Shown here: piece by piece, positions 54,656 to 64,000 of the stretch
Numbering within the stretch: the stretch's first letter is position 1
Layout of the letters: each line of letters begins with the position of its first letter
DNA from: Ptychodera flava
Lineage: Eukaryota; Hemichordata; Enteropneusta; Ptychoderidae
Assembly (NCBI RefSeq): GCF_041260155.1
Contig: NC_091932.1
Coordinates: 7,251,001-7,315,000 of the forward strand
DNA length: 64,000 nucleotides
Direction of reading: 5' to 3'
Made by a program: the position numbers and the translations under genes
The notes under the pieces: generated by a model
What the model was told of the DNA's origin: nothing
Seen by the model: the letters and a program-made list of their open reading frames with translations, nothing else
Database searches by the model: none

Positions 54656-56774
54656 CGTTTGATGCACACCTTTTCTCTCTCTCTGCAGTCTCTGTTTACT
54701 GTGAATCAGTGCGATCGATCGCGACTCGGAAGCGACGTGTCTAATGCCTGTGATTGAAGGGGCTTGTGGGCCTGTGCCGTTTAGATTAGTGGACACAAAC
54801 ATAGGATGTGAATTGTACTTTCCAATACGTCTCATTAGGTAGGACTGGCGAGTATCTGTATAATATACCACATGTCATTCAACAGAATACCACATCATTC
54901 ACGTCACGAGAATACCCTGATAGCAACTTTGAGTGTATAAATATTTTCTCGATCGTGACATGCTGTGGTACACTGGCATGTTATACTCCCTAGTGACCTA
55001 GGGAGACCTTGGGGAAGCAGTAATTACTAGTATATCTAATTATATATATCTAATATAATTATATTTGTGTCCACTATATAAATCTTTACATGACACGGGC
55101 CCTTCAATGCTGTGGATGCCATGGCCATACACATTGTAATACCTAGTATATTACTTAAAAGACCGTAAAGGTGAAAAAAGATCCAATGTGTAATTTATTG
55201 TGCATGTCACTCCAGAAAAGGGAGTCACGGTAGCTTCGCTCCTGCCCCCATTTCCCCTTCATAGCAATCATGTTTTGCTGCCACCCACTAGGTATGTTTG
55301 TTGCTGGGTAGCTAGAAGCATAGACAGTCGTGACTGTCTATATGGTGGAAGAATATACTGACTAAGAGGCAAGGCTACAGGGTTACAGTCTGAAAGTGTA
55401 AACACAACGCAATCATGGACGTTTAGTTTGTGGAACAATAGTGCCATAGTCCCTCAGAAGACCAACAACAGCCTTTGCAAGGTACAAGTACAGGGAACTC
55501 AGCACCACACTGTGCAAAATGTAGAATGTAGTCACGTGTAGTTGGATACACCACTTGGAAGCCTGGTGATAAGCAATGTTGAGCTTTAATGCAGTACTGT
55601 AGCTTGAGGAGGGAGAACAAAGTTGATGTACATGTTACCTGAATATAGCACAAAGGACATGTGGCAGTGTGATACACATATTCTCATGGTCTTTATAGTA
55701 CACCAGAAAACGTTCAGAAATAAATTATTGAACAAATATTTGTTCACTTTTTCAATAACTTATCATTGACTTCCAAACCAAATTATTCATGGCATGTGGC
55801 TGATATCCATTTGATGTCTTTTTTGACATTTTTCAGGCATACAACAATAATTGTTACCAAGTTTCCTTTCTGTACCGATCGATAGATGATATTCAGTATA
55901 ACAAATTTAATGATTTACTTATGCATTGACTCATCTTATTCAAATTTGCCTTTCAACAAAGATGCATTACTGATATTTAGCCACATTTGTCAATGAATAT
56001 AAGGGAAGAGGGGCAGTTGGGATTAGTTGGAATCAATGAATTTGACTTCTTACGAGTTGCACTGGCCATGCACAGAGTATGTCCCTGTCTGACCTTGAGG
56101 TCTATTTAAGTGAAGACATTGGCACTTGAATGAACTCTGAATGTTTTTAAGAAAGTCGTACTGTTCATGTATATACTTGTGAGAATTTTTCTTGATTCCA
56201 AGCTACGGTCTTTCACTGTGATATCCATTTCAATACAATAATCAAACAATGATGTATTTCATCCTCACTTCTTTTACAGCACATACATATACATGTTTTC
56301 TAATGTCTGTTTTTTCCCTTTTCTCAGGTTCTATATATGCTATGTAAGGACCATTGCATGTTACAAACGTGGGCCGTAAAGTTACTTTGGCTACTTGTTG
56401 TTGTACCATCAATCAGTGGGTGATGGACTTTGACGGAAACTTGGAATTCAAAAGGATTATAAAAAGTAAGAGTCTGATTTGTTTCTTCCATTCTGTAATT
56501 GCAAGTTACAAGTGATTCCACTCAGCAGCACATCACCTTTATATCCTAGTTATTAATTGCTGAGTCACAATCAATACTGCCGCAATTGTTTTTTAAAACC
56601 ATGACCAAAAAAATACCATGTCTTGGAGATTGTTTTAGATTGTTTTCAGGTATATAGAATATCTGAAAATTTCCTACAAAATCAAATGCTGCAAAGAAAG
56701 TATATGCTGTTAGTGTATTACTATTGATAGACTTTCTGGATGAACTTAGGATTGTATCTTTCAACTGTTCACAG
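54656..56774. other. Inferred intron, no recognised feature
   Basis: AT-rich sequence without recognisable coding segments. Splice-like sites are frequent by chance and were not annotated. Confidence 0.35.
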
Positions 56775-56836
56775 GCATTGAGATGGCCAAGTCTAGAGGA
56801 GCAAGATGCAGGCTAGGACATGAGTTAGAAATCTGG
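56775..56836 (+). CDS. Possible alternative exon with internal ATG
   Basis: It is bounded by TTCACAG and GTAAGATAT. One frame is open: IEMAKSRGARCRLGHELEI, including an ATG with a GAGATGG context. Its phase does not fit exon 54425-54471 or exon 58330-58471 (joining to the latter would make a stop). It could be an alternative first exon, an untranslated exon or a chance pair of sites. Confidence 0.2.
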
Positions 56837-57337
56837 TAAGATATAGGTTACTTTGAAAGAAAAAATGTGTATTTGAATGCAGCAAGACACATGTATGTAT
56901 TGACAATTGGGCTGTCAAGGTGTCTTAAAACAGCATTGACCGATATGAGCCTTAGATACCGGTACATCTTGCACAGAAAGTTTGATCCAAAACAGTATGT
57001 GCATGAATTAAGTTTCAATTAAATTGTGTCCAATGGATGTAGAAAACAGACCCTCCTGTTTTCATATATGCCTTTTTAGGTATTGATTAGGCGTTATGGA
57101 TAGCAATTTCAGAAGTATTCTATATTACTTTACTTAGATTAGAGGGGCATTCACTTTCAGAAACTGACAAAACAGAAGATATCCAGTCGTGAGTCTTGTG
57201 AAGAAAGTTAGAGATAATGTGCACCTAAAAAATGAAATATTTAAATTTTCCCCGTAAAGTTTTAAACCATAGTGCTACCACTGTGTGTAGGGACTGCATT
57301 GAAATAGTTCACTTTCACAATCGTCACTTTCACAGTC

Positions 57338-57544
57338 GTGCACATCAGGAAAAAAGGCACAACGAGATGCCCGGACATCATGCAATTAGTAAGGAGCATC
57401 TTTTATGAGGCAGCCAAAGGAAATTTCCATGTCATGATTGCCCACGTCAGTGGAATTGATAACTCAATTGCTGATGCACTTGTGCTGCTGTGTCTGTTTG
57501 TCTTAGAGTGGGTATCATGCAATGAGACATTACAAGGTAGCTGA
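57338..57544 (+). pseudogene. Retroelement RNase H tail-like fragment
   Basis: The frame reads GTTRCPDIMQLVRSIFYEAA then FHVMIAHVSGIDNSIADAL. This matches the end of RNase H domains in DIRS- or gypsy-type pol proteins (H-x-x-G-x-x-N-x-I-A-D-A-L, normally followed by S-R, here V-L). The remaining polymerase was not found nearby. It is probably a small relic within an intron. Confidence 0.45.
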
Positions 57545-58329
57545 CTGACATATTCAAGTGTATCTGAACAGAACACCATATCACATCGGACTGCAAATAC
57601 ATTTCTTAAATTCCTATGGTGTCAATTGATTTTTTCAATGTCTGCAAATTTTCAAAAAGATCCCACTGGATCATTCTGTTTGTATCACTCAGATGTGCTA
57701 CATGTATATCAGTAAGCTGAGTACATCTGCACTTGGCATGTACCATTCTGTGTTCACTGTCTCTTCAAAGATGATAGGGTCCTTTTAAACTTACAAGTGT
57801 AAGGCATTTCTCAAAAACAAACACAGTTACTCCTTTTTCTGAAGTTTGACAAATATATCTCTCATATTTATGCTGTCCAATTACCAGTATTTACTGTAAT
57901 TTTGACTGTTCAAAAATAAGATCCATGTGTAGATTGTTCATATGCATTGAACACAGCTTGATGTACAAATACAGTTTTAAGTGACATTAAGCACACTGGG
58001 TATATTTAACTTCAAATTTCATTCATGTTCTGCTAAGCTTTTGATAAATTAATGCATCTTCTTTAATGATCCTACCAGTGGAGCTTGTGCCATCTTTCTG
58101 TACTTCCTACAAGCAGCTCTGAACAGTGTTCAAGCTTTAATTGGATTTGTAAATGTGATTAAACACAGTGAATTTTTGCATGAAACAAGGTTCAGTCTAA
58201 TATTATGCATTCTACTTTATCTCCAGCATGGGTTTTGAAAATATGGTGAATGATATATTTATATTTATTACACACAACTACGAAAGTAACTGCTAAAAAA
58301 TTAAACATTAATTTATTTCTTGTTTACAG

Positions 58330-58471
58330 AAAATGCTTAAAGATTCGCCCCAAGATTGATCTTTGTAACCATGGCAATTTCAGAGAACTCTGTTGGTTCA
58401 GAGGCTGGGCAAATATTCAAACCTTGGAAGATTACTGCCTACCAAGAATGATCTCAGAACTCACAGGCCAG
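58330..58471 (+). CDS. Candidate host coding exon (47 aa)
   Basis: It is bounded by TTGTTTACAG and GTAATGTGA. With one base completing a split codon it reads KCLKIRPKIDLCNHGNF, RELCWFRGWANIQTLEDY and CLPRMISELTGQ, ending in phase 0. It is rich in Cys and Trp, with a globular, non-repetitive composition unlike the surrounding translations. The next exon continues in the same phase, and its other two frames are closed by stops, which supports a real gene. The function is unknown. Confidence 0.5.
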
Positions 58472-58940
58472 GTAATGTGATGTCACAGTACACAGTGTAA
58501 CTATATCTTTCTTGCAGCAATTACTGTCAATCCACCATGGTCATGATACATAATTATTGTTGACAGTGTATCTATTAATACTTTGAAATCAGTATCTCCG
58601 CTGATGAATTAATTGCTGCTGTGCAAAGTCTCAGTTAGAATGTGCTGCATGTCAAGTTTAGACACTCTCATTAATAATATTGGCATGCTGTTACACAAAC
58701 TTCTACAATGTATATTGTCTCCATGGAACATCCAAGAAGGCAGCAAAAAGTCAATGCAGACAACAGTAAAGACTCATAATATACTGGTAATTCTGTTATT
58801 TTCTCACAGGCTAATGTTTGTGACAAATTCGATACCAGTATATTTCAAAGATGTTTACATTCGGCTGAAAATGTAATAATATTTTTTATCCACTCAATTT
58901 TGTTAACATGTGTTAATGTTTTCTTTTTTATCATGGGAAG

Positions 58941-59015
58941 GAAGTGTGCACAGCAGAGCTTGATTTAGAAGATATGAGAGCTTTTAGAGGAGAATTCTCA
59001 AACAGATGTGTGCAG
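58941..59015 (+). CDS. Candidate host coding exon (25 aa)
   Basis: It is bounded by ATGGGAAG and GTAAGAATT, 75 bp, phase 0 at both ends: EVCTAELDLEDMRAFRGEF then SNRCVQ. Both other frames contain stops. The acidic opening follows naturally on the previous exon. The acceptor has a weak pyrimidine tract (CTTTTTTATCATGGGAAG). Confidence 0.5.
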
Positions 59016-59060
59016 GTAAGAATTTGAAATTCTGAAACAGTGATTGGTAATTTCTCATTT

Positions 59061-59546
59061 GGAATGCACAGTAAGTGAGGCTACCCACAATTCTCCATGA
59101 TCTGTACACACAGAGATCACTCACTGAACTGAAGCAAATTTCTTCTGTACACAGAACAACTCGGTCCATATTTCAAAATTCTGGCAACATAGTTCTGATA
59201 CCCATAATTATCTGATTTGTCACTGAATAATGAGAAGATCAACCCCTTTTCCGTGGAGGAGATAGCAATTTTGTAATTTTGTCGACATAGATTTTTGACA
59301 GCCATACACAATATTTTCAAGGAAATTAAGGGAATAAGTTGCACCTGTGTTGGCAAAAGTAAGGTATTGATCTTTTAATGTTCGTAACAAAGGAAATTTG
59401 CATGTCTAACCGGTGGTATGATGAGACCATCTTAGTTGATGATAACTTTGTCTTGACAAGTGTGCAATTTTTAGCACTTCCATACATCGACTTCTCATTC
59501 AATTTAATCAAGGGGAATAGTGGGTAGCCTCACTTACTGTGGAATG
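59061..59546. mobile_element. Miniature element with 30-bp inverted ends in an intron
   Basis: CACAGTAAGTGAGGCTACCC at 59067 is mirrored by GGGTAGCCTCACTTACTGT ending at 59540, with ACTATTC/ACAATTC continuing the pairing. GGAATG lies on both sides (59061-59066, 59541-59546) as a likely 6-bp target duplication. Translations inside have no family resemblance. Confidence 0.7.
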
Positions 59547-59831
59547 TCATCTGTAGTTTCATTTCATAAGTCTTTCATCTTGTAATGGCAGTGTTGACAT
59601 AGGTAAGAAATGCTGTGTATGATAGACTACCAAGGAACCCCAATAACATTTACATAAACTTGTCTTCACAAAACTCTTTCAATGAATGTTATATTAATAA
59701 CAAAGTTGAATGTAAAGGGTCATACAGCACTGCTGACAGTCAGTATAATTACATGACATGTACACTGAAAGCTAAATAGATAGTTTCAATTCAGCTGTGT
59801 TTATATCTCAAAGTCCGAGTCATTTCTTCTG

Positions 59832-60187
59832 TTAAGGTAGAATGCGTCTCAGGGACAGATATTCAGACTCTCAAACTTTTACAATTCCTTTCTGATCTGC
59901 CACTTGTGGCAGTTTATTATAAAGCTCTTGGTGGAAGAAAACTTTTCACCGTCTTAGTTTTTCAAAAATCGAAACTTTTTTTCCCTAGATGGAGTTAACA
60001 CAGGGATGGGAGCCATTTTGAATTTCAAATATCGGTATATCATGGATAATTTGTTTCCCTAGTTCCAACTTTGCACGGTGACCCCTGATTTTTATCGTGG
60101 ATTTTGAAGGAGAAGGGTTGAAATATTCCTTGAGGAAAGTCAGAGCAAAACTTAAAGTCTTTTACTTTTTAGGTGCATACTACCTAA
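59832..60187. mobile_element. TTAA-flanked miniature element, copy B
   Basis: TTAAGGTAGAATGCGTCTC at the left and AGGTGCATACTACCTAAA at the right; the right TTAA is mutated to TAAA. It is similar to copy A at 20134-20486 throughout. Confidence 0.7.
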
Positions 60188-60374
60188 ATTTGGAAACAAG
60201 TCTGAAAATCAATATCAGTATTCTTATCCCAACTATTTCCAATCCTTAATTTTGCCCGAGTAGTTTTTCCTACTTTTCATGTCAGATATGCTAGGTGCAC
60301 TCTGCTTTAAAGGAGAATTCCTCTCATTCTACTGAATTAGAAATGAAATGTATCGTTCATCTTTTTTACCTCAG

Positions 60375-60510
60375 CTACCCTCTAGGGATCACCATAGATA
60401 CGACTGTGAATACCATAGTTATTGTTTTCTCCAATGTGACTGGCAAAACATCAAAGTTCAAAGTTCACAGAGGTGGTATCAGAGAAAGTGAAGCCTCACA
60501 GAATGTACAG
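60375..60510 (+). CDS. Candidate host coding exon (45 aa)
   Basis: It is bounded by TTTTTTACCTCAG and GTAATATGG. After one base it is open through its whole length: YPLGITIDTTVNTIVIVF, SNVTGKTSKFKVHRGGI and RESEASQNVQ, ending in phase 0. The other frames have stops. It needs a preceding exon that leaves two bases, which exon 58941-59015 does not, so a short exon between 59016 and 60374 is missing from this reconstruction or the locus is damaged. A beta-strand-like hydrophobic run is visible, but no domain is recognised. Confidence 0.4.
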
Positions 60511-61218
60511 GTAATATGGAATCTTTTTTCCTGTACTTATTTGCATAATGACGTGGCATGTTCCATCATACAAATGTTGTAGGTACATTACCATGAAGAA
60601 ACAGGGACCAGAAATATTTACACTTTTGTCATACATTTGCTTGGCTTGGTTTGTATATCATTCATTTTTGAAATTCACATTCTCTTATCATGTTGTAGTC
60701 AATCAAAGTTTAGCATACTTTAGATTGAAACACACATCCAGTAATTTAAAAATTTCTATAAAATGGCACATGTCTCGTTTTGAACCAATGTATGTTGTAC
60801 CTGCATATTCCAACACATTAACATTTACACTGTATACTTGCATGCAGGCATTGTCATACTGTTACATCTAATAAAAAATGTCAAGTTGTTCTTTGAAATA
60901 GAATGAATAATAATGATAAAATTCAGAGAAATTGAAAGATTGGGAGATTGAACTTTTAAGAAAGTGTGTCTTTCACAAAATATAGTTTATCATTCAGTTG
61001 ACTACCTCTCTGCCTCCTTGCATAACGTAATGGGGATGAACACAAAAATACCAAATATCAGCTGTCATTAGCATATTTGAACATCATGATGTTGAATCAT
61101 TTCTGCCCAACATCCAAAAGCCTTTGATCTATTTGTAACACTGTGAGAAACGATTGATTTGAATAACAGGGCTAAGTTCCAAATGACATTATTCACAGTT
61201 CTAATTTTTCACAAGACT

Positions 61219-61506
61219 TTAAGGTAGTATGCTCCTCTGGGACATATATTTGAAAAACTTTTACTGTCATAGTTTTTCGAAAATCCAAAATGTAATTTCC
61301 CCCCATAGAGTTAACACAGGAATAACGGCCATTTTGAATTTCAAATATCGCAAAACGTTTGGTAATTTGTTTTGTTATTTCCAAACTTTGCATGGTGATC
61401 TCCAACTTTTATTGTTGATTTGGTAAGAGAATTGATGAAAGTTTCATATAGGAAACTTTGAGCAAAAGTTTTAAGTCTTTCACTTTCGAGGCACATACTG
61501 CCTTAA
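61219..61506. mobile_element. TTAA-flanked miniature element, copy C (internally deleted)
   Basis: TTAAGGTAGTATGCTCCTC at the left and GAGGCACATACTGCCTTAA at the right, with TTAA at both borders. The interior lacks about 65 bp found in copies A and B. Confidence 0.7.
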
Positions 61507-62226
61507 AAAATTTGTACACTGGAATTCAAAAATTGTACTTAGCCATCACCAGTGTGCAACAGCAGCAATATTAGTGAAAAGGCTCAAACCAGAGGCCTGG
61601 TTCAAATTTCTGTCAACAGGGGCATGTATTGCATGTTTGATGTTTTCTCTGGTAACAATAATCTACAATTTCTCACAAACGTAATTACATTATTTTAATG
61701 CTTACACAGCCTTTCTTATTCTGATAGTTAATTGAAACACCAAACTTGGATGAAACTTTGATGTCAATGAAAAAAAATGCCATAGCATTGGAATGTTTAC
61801 ACACACACTGTACAACTGTAAAGATCATAAAGATATCTTGACAGTGTGATAGTAGAGTATGATCATGAAAATTACCAAGACTCATAAGTTTATGTTTGAC
61901 CATCTTATGAAAGATCACATTCTTAAACTACCGGTAATCAGAAAAGAACAGAATTGTAATTGCTCTTTTGCTGGTAGGTTTTACAAGCTGCCAAATTACA
62001 AATATGAAGTGAATAGATACTGTGACTCTTCACTCTCAGCACAATGTAGCTTGTTTTTGCGATTCATGAAGACTTAACTAAATAAGGTAATTGTAATTGT
62101 ATTTATAAAGAAACCTGACATCACTTGAGAGCTGAATATAACTGTCAGAGTGATATCCAGTGACTATGTTGATGCTATAGACCACGTATGACTATTTAAC
62201 AGTCTGTTTTGACTTTTGTGTTTCAG

Positions 62227-62268
62227 GCCCGTATGAGAACGCTATCCATACATGTTTGCTGTCATTGA
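62227..62268 (+). CDS. Possible terminal coding exon (13 aa)
   Basis: After the acceptor TTTGTGTTTCAG, phase 0 reads ARMRTLSIHVCCH and then TGA. It fits the phase of the exon ending at 60510. It is very short, so chance is possible. No AATAAA was found close by. Confidence 0.25.
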   Translation, partial: ARMRTLSIHVCCH

Positions 62269-63450
62269 GTTGATGTTTTATGGTCCAGAGGAGCTGGTGG
62301 TGGTGTACTTGAGTTAGGGTAAGCTTAATGCTGATGAGAGGTATAAAGTAGATGTTCTTCCCTGATATTTTTCTTTGTTCATCAAAGGAAAACATGAGTA
62401 ATGTAATGAGTGTGTGAGCACAATTAGACATGTGATGACATTGCAAGTAGATTCTGAGCTGAATGAAGAAAAATATTAGGGAATTATACACTTATCACAA
62501 GCACGTTAAGTGAAGAATTGGTTAAATTTTGCAAAATAAGAGGAATTTTCCTTAACAATTCCGCATTTTAACTTTTGAACTACTTTTGGAATAATATCAA
62601 AATACTGTGGGCAAGTGACAATCATTGTCGTCAGTTGTGTTGGCAAGGAACATGGCACTCCCATTCATGTACAGCAGTAATGCTAGATGATCACTCATGA
62701 TATACAAATACGAATCTCCATATCGGTGATAAAACTAAAACAAGGGCATTCAAAATTTGCCAAGTGGATATATTTTGTCAGTCTCTTACAATTACAGCTG
62801 TCACACACAAATTTCAATCTCTGGAGAAATAGTGGCCACCATGTTGCTTGTTTACTTTGATTAGCACACCAAAGATCAATGCCAGAAAAGTTCAACACAC
62901 CAAAATTTATGACACAAGCTGGTTGTTGTGACACAAAAGGACCAGAGGATAAATCTGTGTTGTTGTCGAGAGATGACAAACTTAGCTTGTTCATGGCATA
63001 ACAGAAACAATGGTCAACAAGAAACATTTACCAAACTCTCTCACTTTCCTCAATATATAATTGCAACATTTAGTTTCATTTTCATTCTGGTTTCAGTTTT
63101 GAACTATTTTCATTTTTTATTTCACTGAAAATGTCAACGGAACATACGCACTGATCATAAAGTACTGTGTCTCAACCAGAGAAAGATAATGGTACTGAAC
63201 TCAGTGTTCAGAAGTACCACTGTCTACATTGTTGGTATTAAAATGAGTCTGAAAGTAAAAATACTTGAAAACAGGATTTTATCCTCAGTTCAGTACTCAA
63301 AATGTAAATTGAATCAGTTTATTTTAACAATTCACGGCACTTTCCAATAAACCTGTCATAAAATTTGGTAAGGGCAAGTGAGATCACATTTCAAACAACA
63401 GATGCCCTGTAAAGTTTGAACGAGACCTACATATTTTTCAGAAGTCTTTG
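62269..63450. other. Unassigned sequence
   Basis: Only short open frames without resemblance. It may hold the 3' untranslated region of the candidate host gene. Confidence 0.35.
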
Positions 63451-64000
63451 TTAGTCCCCACGGACACCGTCCGGGGGGACTTATAGGTTTGGTCATGTCC
63501 GTGCGTCCGTGCGTCCGTGCGTCCGTCCGTCCGTCCGTCCGTCCGTTCACGCAGATATCTCAGAGACGCCTGGAGCGATTTCGTTCAAACTTGGTACAAG
63601 GATAGTACCATACCTCATACAGATGCACGTCGATTTGTTTCACAATGCGATCAAATTTGGCCGTGTTAGAGGACTTTTTAGTTTTCACCTCCATAGACTC
63701 CCATGTATAAGGCAGACCATAGACTCCCATGTATAAGGCAGACCATAGACTCCCATGTATAAGGCCGACCATAGACTCCCATGTATAAGGCAGACCATAG
63801 ACTCCCATGTATAAGGCAGTCCATAGACTCCCATGTATAAGGCAGCCATAGACTCCCATGTATAAGGCAGTCCATAGACTCCCATGTATAAGGCAGTCCA
63901 TAGACTCCCATGTATAAGGCAGTCCATAGACTCCCATGTATAAGGCAGTCCATAGACTCCCATGTATAAGGCAGTCCATAGACTCCCTGTATAAGGCAGT
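63451..64000 (-). mobile_element. Z1 element, inverted, running off the window
   Basis: It starts TTAGTCCCCACGGACACC, the reverse of the Z1 right end: hairpin at 63454-63480, then CTTATAGG, GGTCATGTCC, a GTGC/GTCC run and the reverse of ATATCTGCGTGAACGGA. It then enters a 26-bp minisatellite that continues past 64000. The left end is outside the window. Confidence 0.8.
63690..64000 (-). repeat. 26-bp minisatellite (about 12 copies, continues)
   Basis: CCATAGACTCCCATGTATAA plus GGCAGA/GGCAGT repeats every 26 bp with few changes. Because 26 is not a multiple of three, each reading frame cycles through all three translations, giving repetitive 91-139-residue open frames on the minus strand. These should not be taken as genes. 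Confidence 0.95.

Noticed and set aside
63560..63979. 139-residue minus-strand open frame and two overlapping frames of about 90 residues
   Set aside because: They are translations of a 26-bp minisatellite in three frames and share the same repeated peptide. This is not a gene.

Overview
The window looks like nuclear DNA of an animal, most likely a marine invertebrate deuterostome (hemichordate, lancelet or similar). It has no operons or bacterial signals. Its reading frames are short and broken, it is AT-rich with many tandem repeats, and its recognisable proteins are metazoan transposable-element proteins. A Ty3/gypsy element with integrase placed before reverse transcriptase (the Gmr1-like layout, reported from deuterostomes) supports this. 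The species cannot be named from the sequence alone.

Positions 1-20 kb are a set of nested insertions. A short-repeat element with a terminal hairpin (here Z1, ends AGTCCCCAC/GTGGGGACTAA) closes at 1-562. A related element (Z2, ends TAGCTCCCAT/ATGGGAGCTAA) starts at 5653 and is split by a 10.9-kb DNA transposon at 8568-19470. That transposon has GTAGGGAGT-type inverted ends and a 5-bp TATAA duplication, and a second Z2 copy keeps the uninterrupted site at 17059-17063. The transposon carries a minus-strand, frameshifted gene (17666 to 9646) for a long coiled-coil protein with a transposase-like core. The gene is itself interrupted by a Z1 composite (13063-17487) that contains the second Z2 copy, which contains another Z1. 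Both inner Z1 copies carry arrays of a ~226-bp unit.

Positions 20-28 kb hold a TTAA-flanked miniature element, a Z1 end fragment and a 2.7-kb element with TTTGCNGCAAA-rich subterminal arrays that includes a perfect 60-bp inverted repeat. At 28571-33945 lies a nearly complete minus-strand LTR retrotransposon with almost identical 571/572-bp LTRs, an ATGG target duplication, a proline-tRNA-type primer site, gag, protease, integrase and RNase H. Its reverse-transcriptase core is deleted.

Positions 35-43 kb are tandem arrays (about 156, 110 and 311 bp) followed by a CR1-like LINE relic. From 45 to 52 kb there are further LINE relics: a tail fragment, a fairly complete RT, and a second LINE whose reading stops exactly where the first begins. 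There is also a THAP-like zinc-finger fragment and a foldback element. From 54.4 to 62.3 kb a chain of short plus-strand open segments bounded by splice consensus looks like part of a host gene of unknown function, with miniature elements in its introns. The window ends in another Z1 copy carrying a 26-bp minisatellite.

No RNA gene, CRISPR array or complete host gene was found. Most coding capacity belongs to decayed mobile elements.
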